Below, one piece after another: positions 23,440-34,345 of a DNA stretch of 64,000 nucleotides. This DNA is from Cinnamomum chago. Taxonomy: Eukaryota > Streptophyta > Magnoliopsida > Laurales > Lauraceae. The notes beneath the pieces were generated by a model that was given only the letters and a program-made list of their open reading frames with translations, was not told the DNA's origin and did not search any database. The number at the start of each line of letters is the position of its first letter. The first letter of the stretch is position 1. The stretch spans positions 38,086,501-38,150,500 of the forward strand of contig CP142461.1 of the NCBI GenBank assembly GCA_038049695.1, read 5' to 3'. Made by a program: the position numbers and the translations under genes.

Positions 23440-24170
23440 TAGGATTTACAATCTAGGACCCACATTTTATTGTTTGAGTACTCTATTATTATCCTACAAG
23501 GGACCTACATATGAAAATTACAACGTGAAACTCACATTTAAAAATTAGAACATGGACCCATATTCATAGGATTTACAATGTTGGCCCACCTTTATAGGAA
23601 TTATAATATGGGGTCACTTTTCTGTGAATGTAAATATGGGATCAACCATTAGAAATACAATGTAGTACACACCTTTAAAAATTAAAATTTGGGGCTACAT
23701 TTATAATATTTATAATGTGGGTCCAACTTTTGTGATCATGACCATGTGACACACATTTAGGAATTTCAAAGTGCAGCCATATTTTTGGTGATTGTGGACA
23801 CGTGACCCACCTTTCAAAATTATACTGTGATGCCCACCATTAGAAATCAGAACATGGCAGCACATTCATATGATTTATAATGTAACTAGGCCTACCTTTG
23901 TAGGAATTATAATGTGGTCCCATCTTTTTGTTGTTTGTAAACACAAGACCCACTTTTAAAAATTACAATGTAATATCCACCTTTAAAAATTAAAACACGG
24001 GGCTACATTCATACGATTCACAATGTGGCTACACCTTTTGTGACTTTGACCATCTAACCCACCTTCAAGAATTATAGAATGGGGTTACCTTTTCTGTGAT
24101 GGTGGCCATGAGATTCACCTTTAAAAGTTACGATGTGATGCCCGCCTTAAGAAAATAGAATATGGGTCCA
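23440..24170. repeat. Degenerate minisatellite-like array
   Basis: About twenty diverged copies of a 30-40-bp unit with consensus near AAAATTACAATGTGGCCCAC followed by CTTTTAAA run head to tail. Sub-blocks such as CATTCATA-GATTTATAATGT recur about every 200 bp, suggesting a higher-order unit. No coding sense. Confidence 0.65.
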
Positions 24171-24179
24171 TCTACTAAC

Positions 24180-25383
24180 TCAACCAGAACTCCTAAGCAG
24201 TTTTCAGTCACGAGACTGTTCCGTAATTCTCCTGTGCATAACTATTTTTATTTTTTTTATTCACAACCCCCCCGCCCCCCCAAAAAAAAATTATATATAT
24301 ATAATTACTTTTTCCAGTCAGCAACTTTGTAATTATATTAAATAAATAATAATATATTTCTTCTACATATGTATTCAGTCCCAAGCAATTGAAAAAGCCC
24401 ATTTGAGAATGAATTCCTAGTATATTTCAATTCCATGCAAAGAAACAAGCCCATTGAAATCTTTTACACGTCCATGTATCCCATTTCATACAAATAAACA
24501 GGACATCTGCATTAGTTGCTTCCTATACGATTCAATTATATATAAATAAATAGGCTCATTCCATGAATAAATTCCATACAAACAAACATGCCCATCTAAA
24601 TCTATTACCTTATATGCATACGCTGAGACCAGCCCAGATTTGACACATGCAACTTTTACTCCCCGTTGAATTGAAATCTTAACAAAATGAATAATTCATT
24701 CTAAAACCATTAAACACAAGAACCATGGATGAAGAAGTTAGCATGATTTGCAATGATTGATATTTTGCAAACCACTAGTTCTCTTTAAGATTAGGATGGC
24801 CAAAAATATTCTGCTAAGAACACCGGTTCACATGGTGAGAACCACATGGTAGCACCCACATAAAACCAATCCAAACTGATCACCAATCCCAAGGTCTGGC
24901 ACCCCTCAAAATTGACTGAACCGTTGGATCAAAGGAGATTGTAGGTTCAAAACTGCACTACCACACTGGGGCTACAAAGGAGTTTATTCGGCTCTCCTTT
25001 GGGCCTGAAGGGATTAGTCCAGCCCAAAGGGTTGGGAACCCTTCTATAGCAAAAAAAATAAATAAAAAATCATTGAACTTATCGTCCATGGATGAAGGGG
25101 TTAGAGGCATATAATTGATTTTGAAGTAAATACGTGGGGTGGTTCCAATCGGCTCTTTTCATCCCCCCAGGCCCATCCTTAGGTTGGACCCACTATGGGC
25201 CCTGCAGTTGGTTCGGGCCGGTCACACTAAGAACAATGCATATATATGTGTAGAGAGGCAGAGAGCCGTACTTTTATTTGAAACATTTTGAATTCCATTT
25301 TATGCTAAAAAAATAGGGGAAAAAAAGACGCCCACGTTCGCGCACATCGAAAGCCATTCTATTGAGCTTTCTAAACTAAACTT
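24180..25383. other. Intergenic, 3' of the MYB gene
   Basis: AT-rich, with a C-run/A-run at about 24266-24290 followed by a (TA)n stretch, and several AAACAAGCCC / AAACATGCCC-like words between 24380 and 24600 that may be MITE edges. No gene was recognised. Confidence 0.45.
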
Positions 25384-28300
25384 TTAGATCATAAAGGGCA
25401 TCTCTCCTGCCTCATAATTGTTGAACAAAACGCTCATTTCTGTGTTGTATTGGAGAGGAAGATAATCATATCCACCCAACCAGTGTGAAGAAAGTGGGAA
25501 TTGGATAGCTGAGTCTTCAAAGCTTGACAGAGAATACTCTTCGGGAGTGTAAAGTTCTGCGGGCAATGATTGGAAGCTGATACTTGCACTAAGTTCATGT
25601 GCAGTTTCCAACTGCATGAATGGTTCCACAACCACTTCATTACTCTCTTTGATGCTTTTATCTATGTGACCATCGTCTGATGCGAAATTGCTCGAGGAAC
25701 TCAGTGGAAACATTAAACCATGCTCTGGATGTTCCGATGTCATTTGAACTTTAATTGGTTGAAACTCCACCTCTTTATTGGAACTGGATGCAGAATTCTC
25801 AGCTGAAGTTTGTTTGGTTTCTGTCATGGCTTGAATTTCCTTGTTGCGCTTTTTCAAATGAGTGTGCCAGTAGTTCTTTATTTCATTATCAGTTCTTCCG
25901 GGCAATCTTCTTGCAATGGCAGTCCATCTGGAACACATATTACTTAATGAAAGGAAACGGAAATCTTGAAGACAAATATATAATCCCAGATTTATGGGCT
26001 AACCCTTTAGTGATAGTTATCATGGTGTTTTATGACAAAACTTTGTATTAAGTGGGATTAGTCTGTTCAATGCAACTGATATTAGAAAGAAATGTTACCC
26101 TTTCAATTTTATCTGCTGCTTCCATTGTGCTGAAATTTAGGGGCTGCATTTTTCCAAATTCTTTGTTGTATTGCACTGAGAATAGCAAATTGTGATTTAT
26201 AGAGTGATAAGTCCTTAAAAATGCATAATTTCATTATCATTTTATAGTAATTAAAAACTTAATATTCAAATCATGCACCATTTTAGTAAAATATCATGAT
26301 TCTATGTTTGTGGGTATCAGTTTGAATTTGAGTCAAAATTTATTGAAAAATTGCATTTTCATATAAAATCATGAATTTCTCTATTTTTGGCATTAGAAGT
26401 CATAAATTTCTCATAACTTTTTATTCACAAATAAAATGATGTACTTTCTTTGCACCATTGATTTAATTGAAGATTTGATAAAATGGTGATATTTTATGCA
26501 TCTATTTAGCGTGAATTAGGCCCACATCTTGCATCATTCCTCACCTATACAATTAGATTATTCTCTGATCTTTGCTTTTATTTTTGTAGAGAATTTCAGA
26601 AATTGGGTTCTGTAGAAGAGAATTGATGAATCAAATGCACCATGGGACCCACTTTCCTTTGGGCATGGATTCTAAGGTACGGGCGGCCACGGGAGGGTCC
26701 GCTCTCATATGCAAGAAAAAAAATCTGATTTAATCACTTGAAGATAAGTTCCAAATTTACGGGTCATGTGATGTGAGGTGTCCCTCTCCAAATCTTGCTT
26801 AAATGTCATGATGGATGGCTAAGACTCAATTCAAGCCAAACAATGAAGAAAAAAATTTGCAAAAGAAAATCAAGCCAATGAGAGGACGTCCATGCATTTT
26901 GTTTCAAGAATCACACACCCCAAGTGGGGTCCACATGCATTCAAAAATTGCACATCAAATTTGATTTTCAGATTTGAAATTTATTTGGAAGAGAAGTGGG
27001 ACCAAGTGGAGGAATGGGAAGCTACCAAAGGAGATTGAATATTTTAAGGAATGGTGCACAAAGAGATTTCATGAGAGAATCTAGGAAGATAGGCCTGAAA
27101 TTTTGAAAGTTTGCAACCCAAGATTCTTCCAAAGATGGAGTTACATGTCCAACACCTCCAAGGAGATAAAACACATCCAAAAGGGGGCTGGCCATATTAT
27201 TTCAAAATTTGAATTAAATATGAAGTGGGCCTAAGAGAGGAAGTTGCATGAGACATAAAGAATCCTATTTTTAATAGGATTATGTGCCAAGAAATCCAAG
27301 AAGATAACAAGATGGAAAACCCCTAAAAACTCTCTCAAAATCCTCATAATCATAATTCAACTTAGACCCCACACTACTAATCCTTACCCAAATCAAGACC
27401 TTTCAAGCCAAGTCATCAAAAATACATAAAAAGAGCAAAAAAGGGCTGGACGTGCATTCCCATATCCCCAATTCCTCTTGGACGACCACCAACCCAAATC
27501 CCCCCTTTTCCGTTAATTTTTCTCCATCTTCCCTCTTCCATCACTACTTCATCTAAGGCCTTCCTTAAGGCACACCACCACTTGGATTTTTAGGCCACTG
27601 TCGCGATACCGCCGTTGCTACCGTCGCTCTACCATTGGACCAGCCATTCATTATCTTCCCTTGCTTGGATTTCAGATTGCAAAATGAGAGCCAGTTAGAT
27701 CGCCGTTCAAGACCGCGAGTTCCTCTCCTTCGTTTAGTGCTTCATGTGTCCAAGGTAAGGCTGGATGCACTCTATTTTAATTCAAATAATTTTGTAATGG
27801 TTATTTGCTTGTAATGAGTCTTTCATTAATAAATCAAGTTCATGGGGTCTTGGTCTTCACCAATGGGTCAACATCAAATTTTTGTGCATAGTGACAATGC
27901 GCACTTGGTGCGGTGGTCTTGATTTTTCTTGATGGCATTTAGCAAAGTAACCGTTGCAAAGTTTTATAATTAAAATTCATTTTTTTATTCTCTGATTTTA
28001 TTCTATTTTATTTTTATTTTTATGTATCTTAAAAATTATTGCAATTGGTTAGACTAACAAATCTTATGGTGAATGCTAGTTTGACTAGGTTTCTAGATTA
28101 AGATTTTATTTTTCTTTTGTTGTAATTAATTTTTCAGACTTGTAATTAATTTTTTTTATTAAAGTAGGATTTGTGATTTTTATAGATTTTTTTAGGCTAG
28201 AATTAGTTTTTCAATAGGACAGGTTTTGCACGATTAATTACTCCCTGTGGATCGACCTTGGACTTCACCGAGTTATTACTACAATCGCGGCCTTGCACTT

Positions 28301-30431
28301 GGGGCTGATGATCATAGAGTGCAAAGCATTAACTTAACATGGACTCGATTGTAAGAAATCTGATCACAACATGACTCTAATCTAATATATATCGTATTAA
28401 CATCGAATAAAATTAATCTAAATCTATTCTAACATTAACTCATTCTCTTGTCACTAATATATCCAGCCTTCTTTAGAATATTCTGAAAGTGGCATTTATA
28501 GTTGCAGTTTCATTCTTATTGTAGCATTCTGATGTTGGATTGGGACTAACATAACTTTAATTGGATCTACATAAATATAGGATTGATTTCAATAAAACAA
28601 TATAAACTTGAAATTAAACACGTAACTGTCTCCATCGCATTCGTGTAATCAGAACAGCTACCTGTGATTAGGGATTTACTACACTCCTCTACTACGGCCT
28701 TTCCACGTGATATTGATGGGGCAATCACATTGGTGTAGAGAGGAGTTGTAACCCCTAAACCCTATATATAGGTTTTCCTAAATAACTCTCTTCAAATCAT
28801 GGAGTCCAAATCTACTTAGGATTTAAATTTCTCTTACGATGGGAAATTCTATTATGTTAGCAACTTTTCAGAAACAACTAATACATCTCTGTTAAAGATA
28901 CTTACCAATATAGGAGTGTTTAGATGACTTGGCCTTCTAAGGTGGGGGCCCACATGGGCGTGTGGTATAAAGCCCAATAATGCTAACATCTTATTCGTGG
29001 ATATTCTAACATTTTGGAAACTTTAGATGGTAACGATTAGAAATGATTCATACCTATTACCAAGCTGTTTGTGTAAGCTATCAATAATCTCCGCCTCCTC
29101 TTTGCTATAATCCCCACGTTTTATGTCCGGACGCAAGTAATTCAACCATCGGAATCTGCAACTCTTTCCACACCTTAATAAGCCTGGAAGATGAGAAAAG
29201 AAAAACATAAGATAAAAATGATGTAACATGTTTCTGAATATCCTTTAAAAATAATGTATGGATATCGACAATCATTCTCGTCATGATAAATGATGCGTCT
29301 AGAAACAGCACTTTAACAAAGCAATTGCACCAAAGTTATACTCATTAAGAATACTTCTTTGGAGATCAAGTTTTTTATAATAGCTAAACAATGAAACCCA
29401 TTTAAAAAGGAAATGAATTCGTTGTCCCCGGTCAAGAAATATGAGGTTTTTCATATACTGTGCAGTGCAGTGTTGCTGTCTTTTCTTTGTTAGTGCTATG
29501 CTGTGCTTTGTGGCGGATCGCTAGCGTGTCTCGCAGTCGAAGGTCAAGGTCTATTTGAAAGAGCTTCTTCATTTTCTCTGAAGACAGAATGACAATCCTT
29601 TTTTTGGTCAGGCTCTTCAGGCGATTTATACCTCTTTGAGTTCTCCTTATTCTAAGTGGTGCTTCTTTGTTCAAGTTGTGCTGTGTAGTGCAGTTTCTGT
29701 CAGTGAATTGGTGCCTTCTCAAAGTAGTGTTTGATTGTTTGGCTGTGCCTGGTTCTGCTTCGTTCTAAGTGGTTTTCTTGCTAGCCTGTGCTGGCAGTGC
29801 CCCTGTGATGTACTGTGCTTGGCATTGTAGTGGTGTTTCTCTGTGCAGTGCAGTGCTGAGTTTTTTAAGCTGCCTTCGTGCTGGCTCTGCTGTGCTCTGT
29901 GTTTGCTTCCTATGCTTCCTTCAAGTGTAGTGAAGTTAGTGAAGTACTATGTTGTGCAGTACAGTGCTTTGTTCTGTGCCGTGCTTGTATAGTGGTGTTT
30001 TCCTTCTTTATAGTCCCCTTTTTTCAGCCTGCTTTTCCTCGTTTTTTGTTTGGGTCTTTCTGTTTTGGGTTGGCTTTTTTTGTAGCCTTTTGTCTTTTGG
30101 GGCTGGCATTTTTTGTAAGCCATCCCTTGATGTTTTCTCCTTGTATTTTGGGGGCTCTTTGCCCTGTTCCCTCTTTTCTTCTTAATACAATTACCATTCA
30201 GCTAAAAAAAAAAAGTCTCGAAACATTGTCAATCTTTTGGAAAACACATATATGGATAGAGATAGTTTGAAGCCAAAACCCTGAAAGGAAAACCCATTTA
30301 CCTGCTCTTTTAGGAAGTGTTCTCCAATTATCATGTCCAAACCTACTAATGTAAGAAACCAGTATCTGGTCTTCCTCTGCACTCCATGTCCCCTTCTTCA
30401 GTCCCACCTTAACACAGCAAGCTTTCACCAT
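25384..30431 (-). CDS. R2R3-MYB transcription factor, three exons
   Basis: Exons on the minus strand are 30302-30431 (130 nt), 29054-29183 (130 nt) and 25384-25927 (544 nt), which splice to 267 residues with good GT-AG sites. The middle exon of 130 nt and the phases are the usual ones for plant R2R3-MYBs. The DNA-binding domain spans about residues 11-114: R2 tryptophans W16, W36 and W56; R3 aromatics Y69, W88 and W107; and the signatures LLRCGKSCR and [18 protein letters not shown]. The bHLH-contact motif [DE]Lx2[RK]x3L is absent from R3. The N-terminus ([16 protein letters not shown]) and HTHLKKR suggest a subgroup-2-like (MYB13/14/15-type) nuclear regulator of stress or specialised metabolism, by resemblance only. 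F54 (usually L) is unusual. The Ser/Glu-rich C-terminus has no recognised repression motif. Both introns hold transposons, but the frame is intact. Confidence 0.93.
26205..28314 (+). mobile_element. Solo LTR in MYB intron 2
   Basis: TGATAAGTCCTTAAAAATGC ... GGGGCTGATGATCA has TG...CA ends and a perfect 5-bp target duplication, TAGAG (26200-26204 and 28315-28319). The CTCCCTGTGGATCGACC segment near the right end is typical of the U5 end of plant Ty3-type (Athila/Tat group) LTRs. It lies antisense to the MYB gene and makes up two thirds of the 3.1-kb intron. The remaining intron part (28320-29053) contains a possible further LTR fragment (CCCTATATATAGG near 28761). Confidence 0.9.
29430..30214 (+). 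mobile_element. 5'-truncated LINE 3' end in MYB intron 1
   Basis: A G/T-rich segment with many TGTGCTGTG/GTGCAGTGCAG words ends in a LINE-type 3' tail (GTATTTTGGGGGCTC, then CTTAATACAATTACC) and a poly(A) run at 30204-30214. It is antisense to the MYB gene. The left boundary is uncertain and no clean target duplication was found. Open frames over 29432-30270 are not genes. Confidence 0.6.
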
Positions 30432-30507
30432 GTCTTTCTTGTTTTGGTGAAACAGGCTTCTATTCAAATTCCACAGCTGATGGAGCTCAGACAAGAACCA
30501 CCCACCC

Positions 30508-30522
30508 CGTTTTATATAGAAC
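30508..30522 (-). promoter_or_regulatory. TATA box of the MYB gene
   Basis: On the minus strand TCTATATAAAACGGG lies about 80 bp upstream of the MYB ATG at 30431, a fitting distance for a core promoter. Confidence 0.55.
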
Positions 30523-30539
30523 ATATTCATTGCCAACAA

Positions 30540-31829
30540 CTCTTTTCAAAGAAAAATCTAGTTCCAGGAGGTAAGAGATTTCTCCGGATGGGTCCTTCCA
30601 ATTAGAAAGAGAAATATTTGTTTGACAATCGGTAAATTATGAAACGCGTGTACGTCAGCCGTTCAAATCGTCAATGTAATGCTGATGGGAGCACCAAATG
30701 CCATTCATTTTCTGGCCGGTGAAGAGAATTACGCAATAGCGATGCCATCTTAAGTCGGTGTGCCATCCAGCATGAATTTAAGAAAAGGGTCTGATTTCAA
30801 AACGTATCATGCATGATGAGGATATATTCATTATGAGTGACTTGGATTTTTCAAAGGTGGGTCCATCCTGGAGTTCTACTCCAACGACTCATAAACTCAA
30901 AAAATTTAGATGATCCGGACTCAAACAAATGGAGTCCATGCACATGCTTTACAGATGCTGACATAAAATAAAATTAGAGAATAAACAAGTCACAGAATTG
31001 TTTGTTCTGTTTTAAGATGAATCAAGACTGATACCGTAACTTCCACATACTTGTGACGTGCAAGTGGCATAAGAGATAAAAGAGTAAACAAGTGCCAACG
31101 GTGCAATTTTTCTCATCAATGCTGGAGTCTCCTGGCTCCACCAATCCGGGCTGAAAATATTACTTTTTAATGGAAAATAGAAGATTTCTCGCATCCAAAG
31201 ATTTGGAAATCGCAATAGAGGGAGAGTTAGTAGAATCTTAATAATTTCTGTAACATATTTTTCACACCAAACGTGCCAACAAATGAAGGATAGCATAATA
31301 GGGCTTTAAGGTGAAGTTTGTTGTAAATCAGCATGTGGTAGGACATCTCATTGAGTTAACTGTTGACTCAGCCAAGTCAGACCAAAGACCGAGTTAAATA
31401 GTGGGCAGGCTTGGCTAAGTTGCCTCCTTTTGGTAAGGTGTATGCATTCTAAATTATTTGATAGGTAGGATTAATTTTAAACAAGTGACGTTTATTTTCA
31501 AGTAATTAATGCTTGAGATATGAAGTAAAAAAATTTAGAATGATGACTGAAATATAATGTGAGGCCTGTATTTTATCTTTTACATTTGAAATTGGACTTA
31601 AAATAATGTTATATGAAAGTTTTTTCTTTTTATTGCATTTTTCTTGCATATATAAATTTACTAATTGAAATTGATTGTTATTTTAATACATTTGAATAAA
31701 TATATATTTAAATCTATTAGAATTTATTTATTTTTTAAGATTTTAATTTAATTATTTTATGAAAAACATGACTCTCCAGAGTGCTGGTGTTGGCTCTCTC
31801 CTCGTCAATGTTTAGAACTGCACGAGTCG
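30540..31829. other. MYB upstream region, no gene recognised
   Basis: AT-rich upstream sequence of the MYB gene. Nothing else can be supported; minus-strand frames near 31012-31296 have no domain. Confidence 0.5.
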
Positions 31830-32465
31830 GCCCCAAGTTATGACTTTTCCAACATTTATTCCTCTTTCTTTGGAGAAGATGAGCAATAGCCTCTTGAATA
31901 TTAAGAGAAAATGATGGAGTTGTGATAACTTGAAGATGTTTATAAAATACGAATCAAATATCAGCAATATAAGCACAATGAAAGAAGTGGCCAACAGATG
32001 CAATACAGGCAAAAGAATCATCACATCCTATGGTTTTTTTTTTTTTTTTCATCATTCTAGGAATGTTTCATTAATAAAATGAATGAAGAAAAACTTGTTT
32101 TGTAGGAATTTTCTCTCCATTTTTGCACATCTATAGAATTTCTCCATTTCTATTATTGTCCTCTCTCTCTTGAAATTTTCTCTCACAAAATGCGTGCCAA
32201 ACAAGTTTTATTCATTTATTCTCGCAATGAAATATTCCCAAAATGATGTCAAATAGGGCCTAAAGTTCTCTTTCTTAAAAAGTTTTCTATTTTGGGTCTT
32301 CTATGCATACCGAGATAGGCAATAAAAGAATAACCTTTGAACCATATCCATTCACACCATTCAAGACAACCACCATGATGAGAAGGTAAAGTTCCAATTG
32401 CAGACTTGATGGAGAAAGCACCATTAGAATTCTGTTTCCAAGTGATTTGTCATGACCATCCATAA
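31830..32465 (-). mobile_element. LINE reverse transcriptase C-terminal relic
   Basis: On the minus strand 32465-32320 decodes as WKQNSNGAFSIKSA, then EWIWFKGYSFIAYLGMHRR, a match to the zf-RVT region at the end of plant L1-type LINE polyproteins (pattern W...NG.FSIKSA ... WFKG). After an interruption by a MITE, 32025-31830 continues as DDSFACIASVGHFFHCAYIAD and QEAIAHLLQRKRNKCW, resembling the following His/Cys segment. Frame breaks make it a pseudogene fragment. Confidence 0.62.
32026..32263. mobile_element. MITE with long imperfect inverted repeats
   Basis: 32050-32100 (CATCATTCTAGGAATGTTTC ... AACTTGTTT) pairs with the reverse complement of 32199-32248 (CATCATTTTGGGAATATTTC ... AACTTGTTT) over about 50 bp. 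The element lies inside the LINE relic and splits its reading frame, so it is younger than that LINE. The left edge has been overgrown by a T-run. The superfamily (hAT-like by the GGCCCTATTTG end) is a guess. Confidence 0.68.
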
Positions 32466-32715
32466 AGTAATATAAGTTATGAATCTTTTCTTACATGGAG
32501 GAGATATTAAAATCCTAATGGTACCACAAATCCAAATTATATTGTTATAGTTTGAACATTTTAGAGGAATAAGAATATATAAATATTGTTTCACCAAATT
32601 CACCTAAGTACCTCTTCTAAAGGGTTTGTTTGTTTACAATATTTTTAGATGTCAATACTCGTGTAGAATTTACATGCATCCATTTGTTTCATAGAATTTA
32701 CATATAAAAAAGACT

Positions 32716-33100
32716 CACTACTAGAAAAAAGGGTTTTATATCGGTTACAAAAACTGCCCTATATCGTTTTTTCATATAACCGATATAATATCTTCAGTTA
32801 AGGTTTTTTATATCAGTTTATATTTTTTTATATCGGTCAAATTTTTTTTTTATATCATTTACACAGGAACCGACATAATAAACTCTATATATAATATCGG
32901 TTATAAAATATATGATATTAATTTGAATATTTTATATCGGTTATTACAAAATCGATATTATATACACATATTTTATATCAGTTGTATACACATATTTTAT
33001 ATCGGTTATTATTAAACCGATATTATATACACATATTTTATATCGGTTATTATGAAACCGATATTATATACACAATGATTTTACATCGGTTTAAAAATCG
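32716..33100. repeat. CACTA-2 left subterminal repeats
   Basis: TATATCGGTT-type motifs and their inverse (AACCGATATT) recur about every 25-45 bp, often paired as inverted copies separated by TATACACATATT. Such arrays are the transposase-binding regions in En/Spm-like elements. Confidence 0.88.
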
Positions 33101-33794
33101 CTTAATCTGCTGCTCCCGGCCCGCGCGGGTTCACTCGTCCTTTCCCTCCTTTTTTTTTCTTTCCCTCCCTTCTCTTGCTTTCTCTATCATTCCTTCTTTC
33201 CCTCCTTTTTTTTTCCTTCCCAGCTCCCTTCTCTTTCTTTCTCCATTAATCGTGTCGTCTCTGTTTGGGGTTCCTCAATTTATGCACAATTTCAGTTCTT
33301 CTCCTCCCCCGGTTGCCCAGTTTATCTTCCTGCAGATAGGTTCCTTTCTCTTTTGGTTGCAGGGTGGTTTTTTGGTCTGAAGGGGTGAATTATCAATTGG
33401 ATTATAGCTGCTGCAGGTTTCAACACCTTCCTTCCTTGGTTTGTTTTGAAGGGCTCTATGAGTAGTTCAAGTCATGGGTTTTTGCAATTTCGATTAGAAG
33501 GTGCTTCTCCTGCTGCCTGCTCCATCTCAGTCTTTCATTCTCTGCTTATTGGATAGCTCGCGGGTTGCAGGGATGGCTCTATTTCTATAGCAGGTTTTTC
33601 TTCCAATTACTTTGGGCTGACTCCTTTTGCTTGGCTTTCTGAGTTGAAGATGTCTTTTGCCTGATCCCTGTCTGAGTGCTTTCATATTCTTCATCACAAT
33701 CAAAATCTCCAAAACCTTCAAAACCCCAAAACCCAATGTACATCACAATCTAGGGGTGTTCGTTTGTTTGGTGTTTTGCTTGGGTCTGCAGGGC
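33100..33794 (+). other. CACTA-2 5' leader region
   Basis: This pyrimidine-rich stretch contains two near copies of TTTCCCTCCTTTTTTTT (33138 and 33198) after a GC-rich CCCGGCCCGCGCGGGTTC. It probably holds the element's promoter and leader introns upstream of the transposase gene. The open frame 32982-33380 is not convincing. Confidence 0.4.
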
Positions 33795-34245
33795 CTGAGA
33801 GGTAGACGTCGTGGATGGGGTGTGTTGGTGTTTTCTTTATTTCGGTTTTCTAGTTTTGGTTGGTGCTGGTGTTTTTTTTTGTTTGTTTTGGTTTGGGAAG
33901 ATGGGTTTCGTTTGGGCGTTTGGTTATTTGGGTTTTATGGTTTGGGATTTTGTTTGGTACTGTAGGAGTTTGTCTATTTAGGTTTTGGAAGATGATTTTT
34001 TTTTCTTGGTCACAGGGGAGCAATTGAGCTAGTTGTTATACTCAAATGCACAATTTACAGTAAGTGGGACATGAATAGTCACTTCAACACACAATTATAT
34101 CTCTGCATTTTCTAAGTCAATCTACATATATGAATAGACCTGTGTTTTCTGAAAAAACAAATAGTCAAACACATTTTATGAACAAAATCATTGTATGGGA
34201 TTTATATTGGCTGGTTGCATTGTTGGAGTGTTTGGATTGAAATAG
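33795..34245. repeat. Segmental duplication inside CACTA-2, copy 1 (copy 2 at 37234-37696)
   Basis: From CTGAGAGGTAGACGTCGTGG to GTTTGGATTGAAATAG the two blocks match with scattered substitutions and small indels. They bracket about 3 kb that holds the solo LTR and a GCTAGC-palindrome segment. This is native element sequence duplicated around inserted DNA. Confidence 0.88.
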
Positions 34246-34345
34246 TATTTGGGTAAAGAAGGGGAGAGTAATTGATTGGTCATAGGTAACTCTCTTTACA
34301 TCAATATGAGTGAGTTTGTCAACAAAAAGGTTTGGAAGAATATAG

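Noticed and set aside
23440-24170. CRISPR-like regular repeats
   Set aside because: Units are diverged, there are no unique spacers of constant length, and the DNA is from a plant.
29432-30270. Overlapping frames on both strands in MYB intron 1
   Set aside because: They lie in a truncated LINE 3' region with GTGCTGTG words. They have no domains.
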